From: Streptomyces sp. AJS327
Lineage (GTDB): Bacteria > Actinomycetota > Actinomycetes > Streptomycetales > Streptomycetaceae
Direction: 5' to 3'
NCBI RefSeq assembly: GCF_013450295.1
Contig: NZ_SKBR01000001.1
Coordinates: 2,182,501-2,246,500 of the forward strand
Length of the DNA: 64,000 bases
Position numbers and translations under genes: made by a program. The first letter of the stretch is position 1, and each line of letters begins with the position of its first letter. Positions 8,452-15,693 of this stretch are shown here, piece after piece. Under the pieces are notes generated by a model that had not been told where the DNA came from, made no database searches, and was given only the letters and a program-made list of their open reading frames with translations.

Positions 8452-9927
8452 ATGAGTCAGCCCGCCGAGACCACCCCCGTCCCCGTCGTCGCCGGAATCG
8501 ACGTCGCCACCGCCGCCGTCCGCGTGGTCTGTGTGGACGCCGGTGGCCGGACCCTGGCCACCGGGGGAGCGCCGCTCCCCGCGCCGGTGCGCGGTCCCGG
8601 TGGGCACAGCGAACAGGACGCGCGGGCCTGGTGGCCCGCGGCCGCCGCCGCGCTGCGCCAGGCCACCGCCGCGCTGCCCGGCGGGGGGCGGGAGGTGGTG
8701 GCCGTCGCGACCTCCGCCACCTCCGGCACCCTGGTGCTCGCCGACACCGCTGGTGAGCCGGTGGCGCCAGCGCTGATGTACGACGACAGGCGCGCGGCCG
8801 ACCTCAACGCGGCCGCGCAGCGGCTCGGCGCCGGGCGCTGGCGGTCGACGGGACTGTCCGTCGGCCCGACGGCGGCACTGGGGCGGCTGGTCTGGTCCCT
8901 CCGCGAGGCGGGCGCGGACGCCGCGCGGACGCGCACCGTGCTGCACACCCCCGACCTGCTCGGCTGGCGGCTCACCGGCGGCCCCGTCGCCACCGACTGG
9001 AGCCACGCGCTGAAGACCGGCTACGACCCGGCGGCGGGGGAGTGGGCCACCGAGGTCTTCGAGGCGCTGGACGTCCCGCCCGAACTGCTGCCGGAGGTAC
9101 GGGCACCGGGAGCCGAGGTCGGCCGGGTCAGCGCCGCGGCGGCGGCCGAGACCGGGCTTCCGGAGGGCTGCCCGGTCCGGCTCGGCATGACGGACGGCTG
9201 CGCGGGACAACTCGCCACCGGCGCGGTCCGCCCCGGCCAGTTCGTCGGTGTGCTCGGTACCACCTACGTCCTCAAGGGCGTCACCGCTGAGTTGGTCACC
9301 GACCCGGCGGGCTCCTTCTACAGCCACCGGCACCCGGACGGCTGGTGGCTGCCCGGCGGCGCCTCCAGCACCGGCGGCGAGGCGCTGGCAGACACCCCGG
9401 CCGAACGGCTGCCCGCGCTGGACGCCGAGGCGGCGGCGCGGGGACCGGCCCGGGGGGTGAGCTACCCGCTGCGCCGGGAGGGGGAGCGCTTCCCCTTCGT
9501 CTCCGGCGAGGCCCGCGGCTTCACCCTGGGCGGCCCGGCGGACGAGGTGGAGCGGCACCGCGCGGCACTGGAGGGCGTCGCCTTCCTGGAACGGCTCGCG
9601 CTGGAGACCGTGGAGGGCCTGGGGGTGCGTGTCGAGGGCCCGTTGTACGCGGCGGGCGGGGGCAGCCGCAGCGCGCTGTGGACCCGGGTGCGGGCCACGG
9701 TGCTCGGACGTCCGCTCCAGGTCACCGAGGGGGCGGAGACCGCCGTCGGGGCCGCGCTGCTCGCCGCGTCGGGCGGTCTGCATCCCGATCTCACCTCGGC
9801 CGCCGCCGCGATGGTCGGCAAGGGGCGGCTGGTGGAGCCGGTCGCCGCCGAACGGGACGCACTGGAGGAGTCCTACGCCCGCTTCACCGGCGAACTGCGC
9901 GCCCGGGGCTGGCTCACCACCCCCTGA
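8452..9927 (+). CDS. FGGY-family carbohydrate kinase (second of two)
   Basis: A 491-residue FGGY kinase, closest in pattern to pentulokinases. The N-terminus 'GIDVATAAVRVVCVDAGG' is a phosphate-binding loop with the usual 'G-T' replaced by 'V-A-T'. 'ALMYDDRRA' gives the substrate-binding Asp region, 'LGMTDGCAGQLATGA' the catalytic Asp region, and 'AAGGGSRSALWTRVRATVLG' the C-terminal FGGY signature. It starts 186 bases after the deoR-type gene, behind an AAAGG box, and is probably co-transcribed with it. Having two different kinases around one regulator suggests successive or alternative sugar substrates. The exact substrate is unknown. Confidence 0.9.
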   Translation: MSQPAETTPVPVVAGIDVATAAVRVVCVDAGGRTLATGGAPLPAPVRGPGGHSEQDARAWWPAAAAALRQATAALPGGGREVVAVATSATSGTLVLADTAGEPVAPALMYDDRRAADLNAAAQRLGAGRWRSTGLSVGPTAALGRLVWSLREAGADAARTRTVLHTPDLLGWRLTGGPVATDWSHALKTGYDPAAGEWATEVFEALDVPPELLPEVRAPGAEVGRVSAAAAAETGLPEGCPVRLGMTDGCAGQLATGAVRPGQFVGVLGTTYVLKGVTAELVTDPAGSFYSHRHPDGWWLPGGASSTGGEALADTPAERLPALDAEAAARGPARGVSYPLRREGERFPFVSGEARGFTLGGPADEVERHRAALEGVAFLERLALETVEGLGVRVEGPLYAAGGGSRSALWTRVRATVLGRPLQVTEGAETAVGAALLAASGGLHPDLTSAAAAMVGKGRLVEPVAAERDALEESYARFTGELRARGWLTTP

Positions 9928-10639
9928 CCGCCCCCCCCGCGTGGTCGACGGTGGTCCCGCGACCGCCACCAACCGCCGTACGCCGCCGAGGAGTTGACGA
10001 AACGCCGCCGAGGGGTTGACGAACCTCCCGCGCTGTCCGTGCTCCGAGTCCCGCTCCTCCCCCCCGTGGCCGTGCCCGCGCGCGGCGGCCGTGCCACGTG
10101 GGGGTCCCCGTCCCGCGTGCCGGAACACCGGGTCGAGCACGGTGAGTTCGCCGCTCGCGCCGGCACCTCCCGTGCGGCGGCAGGCTGTTGTCACTCGAAT
10201 GTCACTCCGGAGTGTGAACACGGGCCGGTGGGTGTGCGAGGTGAGTGCTCCAGTCCGGGGAACGGCCAACTCCGGGGGTGGCGACGGGGATTCCCCACGG
10301 CGCTCGTTGTTCGCCCGGCGGCGAGCGGGGTGTTACGGGGCGCGCGCGATACCGGCGTACGGGAAAAGCACTCAGGGAACTGCGAAATGATAAACGGCGG
10401 AATGCGGTATGCGTCAACGCGGGCCGTACGGCGGGGAGTTATCAGAGTGCGTATCCATCCCGCCGTCGAGTGGAAAGCGAACAGAACCTCGAAGAACAAC
10501 AATAGTCGCGTTAATCTCCACGGTTTGCTCCTGTAGGGTCACGGGAAATGATGCTGGCGCGCGGTAAGCGCCACACTCCATGTGGACCTCGTCCGGCCGA
10601 CTTCGGCCGTTCTGAAGAGCAATCCCGAGGAAGGACGCC
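9928..10639. other. Long non-coding, locally AT-richer upstream region
   Basis: About 710 bases without a convincing gene separate the sugar-kinase operon from the biosynthetic-looking cluster. The part from about 10190 to 10570 has clearly more A/T than its surroundings. It holds a perfect 12-bp palindrome CACTCCGGAGTG at 10203-10214. The 22-bp tandem repeat described separately is at its left end. It is most likely the promoter/control region of the cluster that starts at 10640. Confidence 0.55.
9980..10023. repeat. 22-bp tandem direct repeat, two copies
   Basis: Two adjacent 22-bp units containing CGCCGCCGAGGAGTTGACGA, differing at one base (GGAG versus GGGG). Each carries a TTGAC, so the repeat could be an operator, or an overlapping pair of -35-like elements. 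The function is unknown. Confidence 0.7.
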
Positions 10640-11092
10640 ATGAGCATTGCCATGCCCACCGGAACCCGGGAGAGATTTCTCGCCGAACCGCGCGTCGGAG
10701 TTCTGGGAGTCACGGACCCGCGGGGGCGGCGGGCCCCGTTGCTGGTGCCGCTCTGGTTCGACTACCAGCCCGGGGGAGAGGTCGTCCTGCACACCGGCCG
10801 CAACACCATCAAGGCTCAACTGGTGCGCGCGGCGGGTCGGTTCAGCCTCTGCGTGCAGGACGAGACGCCCCCCTACCGGTACGTGAGCGTGGAGGGCCCC
10901 GTCACGGCCGTGGAGGAAGCCCTCAACCCGGCGCTCCGTTCGGCCATCGCCCACCGCTACCTGGACGCGGAGACGGCCACCGCCTACCTGGAGACCACCA
11001 AAGAGCAGCTGGCCGAGGACGTCGCCTTCCGGATGCGCCCCGAACACTGGCGCACCGCCGACTTCTCCACCTTCGCCACCTCCTTCAGCTGA
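10640..11092 (+). CDS. PPOX-class (pyridoxamine 5'-phosphate oxidase fold) F420/FMN-dependent protein
   Basis: A 150-residue split-barrel protein with the PNPOx-like start 'RERFLAEPRVGVLGVTDPRG' and 'PLLVPLWFDYQPGGEVVLHTG'. 'NTIKAQLVRAAGRFSLCVQD' is the cofactor-binding strand-helix, and 'PPYRYVSVEGPV' also fits the family. It starts with ATG after GAGGAAGG. Such proteins in actinomycetes are F420- or FMN-dependent reductases, or heme/flavin binders. As the first gene after a long control region and just before four methyltransferases, a P450 and an NRPS, it may carry out a redox step in that cluster. The cofactor and substrate are inferred only by family. Confidence 0.85.
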   Translation: MSIAMPTGTRERFLAEPRVGVLGVTDPRGRRAPLLVPLWFDYQPGGEVVLHTGRNTIKAQLVRAAGRFSLCVQDETPPYRYVSVEGPVTAVEEALNPALRSAIAHRYLDAETATAYLETTKEQLAEDVAFRMRPEHWRTADFSTFATSFS

Positions 11093-11222
11093 CCAGCCCG
11101 GCGCCCCGGTCGGCGCCGCACCGTCCGCCGCGACCGCCGGTCCCGCAGCCCCCGCACGGGGCCGGAGCCCGCGCGTTCCACCGGTGCCTCCGCCGCGCCC
11201 CGCCTAACAGACAGGACGCTTC

Positions 11223-12068
11223 GTGATCGAGAAAGAGTCCCCCGCCCCGTCGACCACCGTCCCCACGGCCCCCCGGCAGGGCCTGGCCCTCGGGGTGGCC
11301 CACCGGTTAACCGGTGAGCAGGCCGGCGGCGACCCCAACGACCCGTTCGGCAGCGCCTACTCGGCGGTCCACGAGTCCGGAGCCCAGCGCGGCGAGACCC
11401 ACCTGGTCTACGAGTTCGAGGACGGCTACGTCTACGCCGAGGACGCGGCCGACTACTTCACCGAGCCCGACCGCTGGCTGCCCGTGGACCGTTGGGCCTG
11501 CCAGGACGTGCGGGGCCGCATTCTGGACATCGGCTGCGGCGCGGGCCGTCACGCCACCCACCTGGTCCGGCTGGGACACGACGTGGTCGGAGTCGACCCG
11601 TCCGTCGGAGGAGTGGCCGTCGCCCGTGCCCGGGGGATCGACGCCCGGGTGGGTTCCGTTCCCGAACTCCCCGCCGACCTCGGCACGTTCGACACCTTCC
11701 TGATGCTCGGCGCCAACCTCGGACTGCTCGGCGAGCCCGGCCGGAGCAGCCGCATCCTCGACCGGCTCGCCGAACTCGCCCGTCCTGGCGCCCAGTTGAT
11801 CGGCACGAACATCGACTTCGAGGCCATGCCCCGGCCGGGTGGTGGGGAGGCGGTGCCCGAACCCGCCGACGAACCCCCCTCCGTACAGCGCTTCGCGCGA
11901 ATGCGGGTGCGCCACCGCACCGCCGCCACCGACTGGTTCGACTTCCTCTTCTGCCCGCCCAACCGGCTTCAGCAGGTCACCGCGGACAGCCGCTGGCGCG
12001 TCACCAGCTTCCGCCGGGACACCGCCACCGAACTCCCCACCTACATGGTGCGGTTGCTCCTGCAATGA
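11223..12068 (+). CDS. Class I SAM-dependent methyltransferase (MT1), TTA-containing
   Basis: A 281-residue Rossmann-fold methyltransferase. Motif I is 'ILDIGCGAGRHATHLV' near residue 101, motif II is 'DVVGVDPS', and the post-motif strands 'FDTFLMLGANLGLLG' and 'LARPGAQLIGTNIDFE' are visible. The C-terminal part 'DWFDFLFCPPNRLQQV' probably forms the substrate cap. Start is GTG 11223 with AGGA upstream. Codon 29 is TTA (11307-11309), the rarest codon in Streptomyces, so translation should depend on the bldA leucyl-tRNA. It is one of four methyltransferases in the region. Its acceptor is unknown. Confidence 0.87.
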   Translation: MIEKESPAPSTTVPTAPRQGLALGVAHRLTGEQAGGDPNDPFGSAYSAVHESGAQRGETHLVYEFEDGYVYAEDAADYFTEPDRWLPVDRWACQDVRGRILDIGCGAGRHATHLVRLGHDVVGVDPSVGGVAVARARGIDARVGSVPELPADLGTFDTFLMLGANLGLLGEPGRSSRILDRLAELARPGAQLIGTNIDFEAMPRPGGGEAVPEPADEPPSVQRFARMRVRHRTAATDWFDFLFCPPNRLQQVTADSRWRVTSFRRDTATELPTYMVRLLLQ

Positions 12069-12420
12069 CCCAACTCCGCCGGTGCGCACAGTCCGTGGCA
12101 CACCGGTGGGCGCCATGTCCGGTGCCCGCCCGGCTCCCCGGACCGCTCCGTGCGCCCGCCTCGCCCGGCCCGGCCCGGCGCCGGACACGGCGGCCAACCA
12201 CCGTGCGGCGGCACCCCGTTGAGCGGTCAGGGCGCGCGGGGCGCACCGGCCACCGAATACCCGTCCACCGTCGCGTCACCCGAAACCCCCAGACTGCTTC
12301 GGCTGTTTCAGCGGGGGAGGTGGCGCCGGGCCGCGCGATGTCCGTCCGCGCACGGCCGCCACCCGACCGCAGCCGCCACCCGACCCCGGCGCTCCGCGCC
12401 GCCCGTCAGGAGAGACCTGA
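12069..12420. other. Non-coding gap between MT1 and MT2
   Basis: About 350 bases with no frame having both a ribosome binding site and protein-like composition. It may hold a separate promoter for the MT2-P450 pair. I see no clear repeats. Confidence 0.5.
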
Positions 12421-13170
12421 ATGTCCGCCCAGACCACCCACTCCGCACCGGAGCGACTCGCCGTCACGGACTACGACGCCTTCGGAGAGCGGTACGTCGC
12501 CTTCACCAACTCCACGCCGTACAACGCCTTCTACGACCGTCCCAGCGTGCTCGGCCTCGCCGGGCCGCTCGACGGCGTCCGAGTCCTGGAGATCGGCTGC
12601 GCGGCCGGTGGACTCACCGGCGAGCTGATCGAGCGCGGGGCCCGCGTCACCGCCGTCGACCGCAGCCGCCGGATGCTCGACCTGGCCCGCGAACGGCACG
12701 GCCACCGGGCCGAGTTCCGGGTCCAGGACGTGGCCGACCCCCTGGAGTTCGCGGCGGACTCCTCCTACGAGGTGGTCACCGCCTCGCTGGTGATGCACTA
12801 CCTGGAGGACTGGGGCCCCACGCTGCGCGAGGTGCGCCGCGTACTGGAGCCGGGCGGCCGCCTGGTGCTCTCCACCCCCCACCCGGCCGCGAGCGTCCGC
12901 TGGGACCAGGGCATCGACTACTTCCGCACCCATCTGATCACCGACGAGTGGCGGCTGGGCGACGAGCCGATCCCCGTCACCTTCTACCACCGCCCCCTGT
13001 CGGCCATCTGCGACGCGCTGCGGGACGCCGGGCTCGCGCTGGACCGGCTGGCCGAGCCGATGCCGCTGCCCGAGTGCGAGACGCACTACCCCGACGAGTA
13101 CGCCTGGCTCACCACCCAGCCGACCTCGCTCTTCGTGCGGGCCGTCCACCCCGCGGACGAGGGGCGCTGA
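12421..13170 (+). CDS. Class I SAM-dependent methyltransferase (MT2)
   Basis: A 249-residue methyltransferase of the UbiE/Methyltransf_11 type. Motif I is 'VLEIGCAAGGLTGELIERG', the acidic end of strand 2 is 'VTAVDRSRRMLDLA', then 'VVTASLVMHYLEDWGPTLRE' and 'VLEPGGRLVLSTPHPAASV'. The C-terminus contains 'EYAWLTTQPTSLFVRA'. ATG follows an AGGAGAG box. The stop is one base from the ATG of the P450 gene, so the two are surely co-translated or co-transcribed. The acceptor could be an O, N or C atom of the cluster product and is not predictable here. Confidence 0.88.
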   Translation: MSAQTTHSAPERLAVTDYDAFGERYVAFTNSTPYNAFYDRPSVLGLAGPLDGVRVLEIGCAAGGLTGELIERGARVTAVDRSRRMLDLARERHGHRAEFRVQDVADPLEFAADSSYEVVTASLVMHYLEDWGPTLREVRRVLEPGGRLVLSTPHPAASVRWDQGIDYFRTHLITDEWRLGDEPIPVTFYHRPLSAICDALRDAGLALDRLAEPMPLPECETHYPDEYAWLTTQPTSLFVRAVHPADEGR

Positions 13171-13171
13171 G

Positions 13172-14455
13172 ATGGCACGCGCCACGGCGGCAACGGAACC
13201 CGAGAACGGAGCAGGTGTGAAAACCGAGGAACTGCCGGAGTCCGTCTTCTTCACCAGCCAGGGGGACTACTTCCCACCCGAGTACGACCGGCTGCGTGAA
13301 CGGGCGCCCATCGCGCGGCTGACCACCAACACCGGTGACCCCGTCTGGTACGTCACCAGTCACGACTGGGCTCGGGAGGTGCTCGGCGACCCGCGCTTCA
13401 GCCTGAGCCTCACCCACCACGAGGGCGTCTCCCAGCGCGACGAACTCACCATCCCGCCGATCGGCACCAGCGTCGTCAACCGGCTGACGGAGACCGGGGT
13501 GCGCGGCGAGTTCATGCGCCACGTCGGCGCCGGCCAGACCAACGTGGACGAGGAGTGGGTGCGGGCCACCGGCCGGGACCTGCTCCGGCGGATGAAGGCC
13601 GGGGGCGCCCCCGCCGACCTGTGCTCCGCCTTCGCGGTGCCGATCTCGCTGCTGGTGGGCGCCAGGCTGCTCGGGCTGCCGGAGGAGGACATCGACCTCT
13701 TCGAGGAGATGGTCGACAAGGACCTCACCTTCGGCGGGTACTCGCTGGAGGAGCGCGAGGCCAACATGGCCCGCAGCCAGAGGTACATGCGGGCCCACCT
13801 GCACCGCGAACGCGACGAGCCCTCCGGCCTGCTGGACGCGATCTACGACGCCGGGCAGCGGTACGCCGAGCGGTACGCCGCGGGGACCACGGGACGGGAG
13901 CCCAGCGCGGCCCCGATCACCGAGGACGAGTACATGAACATCGCGGTGTCGCTGTTCATCTCGACCATGGGCAACCCCGGGGCGCTGCTGGCGACGGGCG
14001 CGCTGGCGCTGATGCGGCACCCGGAGGACGCCCGCAGACTGCGGGAGCGGCCCGAGCTGATGTCGACCGCCGTGGACGAGATCCTGCGGTACACGCTCAC
14101 CATGGGCGGCGGCCTCGCCCGCGTCGCCCGGGAGGACGTGCCACTCGGCGACGCGCTGGTGAGGAAGGGCGAGTTGGTGATGGTCGCCACCGACGCGGCC
14201 AACTACGACCCGGCCGTCTTCCCCGAACCGTCCCGCTTCGACATCGAGCGCGAGGGGGCCTCCGCCCACCTGAGGTTCGGCGGAGGACGGCACCACTGCC
14301 CGGCGTCGCAGCTGAGCCGGAACATGGCCGCGATCGGCTTCGGCGTCCTGCTGGAGGAGGTCCCCACGCTGCGGCTGGCGCACCCGGACGAACCGGTGCG
14401 GTGGATCGAGGACCGGCACGTGCTGATGCCCCGGCAGCTCCCCGTGAGCTGGTGA
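13172..14455 (+). CDS. Cytochrome P450 with atypical I-helix
   Basis: A 427-residue soluble bacterial P450. The heme loop is 'FGGGRHHCPASQL' with C376 as the thiolate ligand; the usual Gly two residues after Cys is Ala. The K-helix ExxR is 'EILR' in 'VDEILRYTL'. The I-helix reads 'FISTMGNPGALLATG' (residues 262-276). Where most P450s have Glu/Asp-Thr for O2 activation, this one has Gly267-Asn268. The start could be ATG 13172, one base after MT2, or GTG 13217 with GGAGCAGG upstream. It needs a ferredoxin partner encoded elsewhere. The missing acid/alcohol pair is seen in some P450s with unusual chemistry, so ordinary hydroxylation should not be assumed. Confidence 0.92.
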   Translation: MARATAATEPENGAGVKTEELPESVFFTSQGDYFPPEYDRLRERAPIARLTTNTGDPVWYVTSHDWAREVLGDPRFSLSLTHHEGVSQRDELTIPPIGTSVVNRLTETGVRGEFMRHVGAGQTNVDEEWVRATGRDLLRRMKAGGAPADLCSAFAVPISLLVGARLLGLPEEDIDLFEEMVDKDLTFGGYSLEEREANMARSQRYMRAHLHRERDEPSGLLDAIYDAGQRYAERYAAGTTGREPSAAPITEDEYMNIAVSLFISTMGNPGALLATGALALMRHPEDARRLRERPELMSTAVDEILRYTLTMGGGLARVAREDVPLGDALVRKGELVMVATDAANYDPAVFPEPSRFDIEREGASAHLRFGGGRHHCPASQLSRNMAAIGFGVLLEEVPTLRLAHPDEPVRWIEDRHVLMPRQLPVSW

Positions 14456-14635
14456 GCGGCGCCTCGCGGGAGGCGCGCGCCCCACCGCGCCCGCGCCCCG
14501 AGCCCCGTCGCGCGGTGGCGGCGCGGGCGGCCGCCGCCCGGAGCGTCCGACGGCCGGCCAGCCCGTCGGCCGGGCACCCGCGGACGGCGCGACCGGGGCC
14601 CGCACCCGGCCCGTACCCCGAACCCGGAGGAACCC

Positions 14636-15229
14636 GTGACCCCCGCAACGCCCGCTACCTCTCCCCACCGGCCGGTGGTGGAGGACCCGGTGACCGAGAC
14701 CGACCGCCGGTATCTGCACCGCACCCTCGAACTCGCCTGGGAGGCGGTGCGGGAGGGCAACGCGCCCTTCGGAGCCGTTCTGGTGGACGCCACCGGCACG
14801 CTCCGGGGGGAGGGCGGCAACCGTGCGACCTCGGACGACGACCTCTGCGCCCACGCCGAGACCGAGGTGGCGCGCCGCGCCGTCCGGACCATGACGCCCG
14901 CGGAGCTGCGCGGCTCCACCCTGTACAGCAGCGCCGAACCGTGCGCGATGTGCGCGGCGGCGCTGTTCTGGGCCGGGGTGGGCCGCGTCGTCTTCGCCAC
15001 CGGGGTGGGCGAGATGGCGGACATGCCCGGTGAGGGTGGCTTCCTCACGCTGCCCTGCCGCGCGGTGTTCGCCTCCGGCGGGGAGCCCACCCGGGTGGCC
15101 GGACCGGTCCGCCTGCCGGAGGCGGAAGCCCTCTGGGCGGCGTTCCTGGGCCTGGCGGCGGACGGCGGTCCGCCGGACCCGGCCCGGGTCCCCGTCTCCT
15201 GGACCGACGTACCGCCCGGCGCGCGGTGA
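14636..15229 (+). CDS. Nucleoside/base deaminase (CDA-fold zinc enzyme)
   Basis: A 197-residue cytidine-deaminase-superfamily protein of the TadA/guanine-deaminase branch. The zinc and proton-shuttle motif H73-A-E75 is in 'CAHAETEVARRAV', and the second zinc motif is P-C103-A-M-C106 in 'SSAEPCAMCAAALFWAG'. The lead-in 'NAPFGAVLVDATG' is typical. GTG 14636 is preceded by GGAGGA. It could simply be a housekeeping purine or pyrimidine deaminase. Its place between a P450 and an NRPS-like gene makes a biosynthetic deamination (amidine or guanidine to carbonyl, or base to oxo-base) worth considering. Confidence 0.87.
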   Translation: MTPATPATSPHRPVVEDPVTETDRRYLHRTLELAWEAVREGNAPFGAVLVDATGTLRGEGGNRATSDDDLCAHAETEVARRAVRTMTPAELRGSTLYSSAEPCAMCAAALFWAGVGRVVFATGVGEMADMPGEGGFLTLPCRAVFASGGEPTRVAGPVRLPEAEALWAAFLGLAADGGPPDPARVPVSWTDVPPGAR

Positions 15230-15693
15230 CCGGACCCACGGCCCGCCCGGTCACGGCCGGGCGGGCCGCCCAGCCGCGCGCGGCGCCGGGACGCTCCCCC
15301 GGGACGGGGGAGCCACCGGCGCCCGTTGGCGGCTGAGCCCCGCCACGCGCCCGGGTTCCGCCGCCCGGAACCCACCACGGACCGACCGCGCCCCGGCGGC
15401 CGGGCACCCGCCGTGTCCGCCAGGGACCGTCTCCTCCCCACGTCTCCCGGCCTCCGGGCCGACTGTCCCGTGTCCGCTCGCGGGAGGCCGTACTCCGTCC
15501 GTCCCCGTGGCCGGCGTGCCCGTGCGCGCCGGCCCCCGACGATCCCTCCGGCAGCCGGACCCCGACCCTCCCGGGCGGGGCCCCGTTCCGGTGGCAGCAC
15601 TCCCCAACCCCTACGGCGCTGCGGACGCGGCCCGCTCACGCTGCCGCGCGGCGGAACGCGCCGCGCGCCGGAGTCCTTGAGAGAAGAGCACGC
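15230..15693. other. Non-coding gap before the A-T-R synthetase
   Basis: About 460 very GC-rich bases with no believable gene. A purine-rich AGAAGAG box just before ATG 15694 serves the next gene. I see no strong palindrome. Confidence 0.5.

Noticed and set aside
7042..10269. Long minus-strand frame opposite deoR and the second FGGY kinase
   Set aside because: It runs through three well-supported plus-strand genes and contains no recognisable motif.
10191..10502. 103-codon minus-strand frame in the AT-richer gap before the PPOX gene
   Set aside because: The start has no ribosome binding site and the peptide looks random. I treat the region as regulatory.
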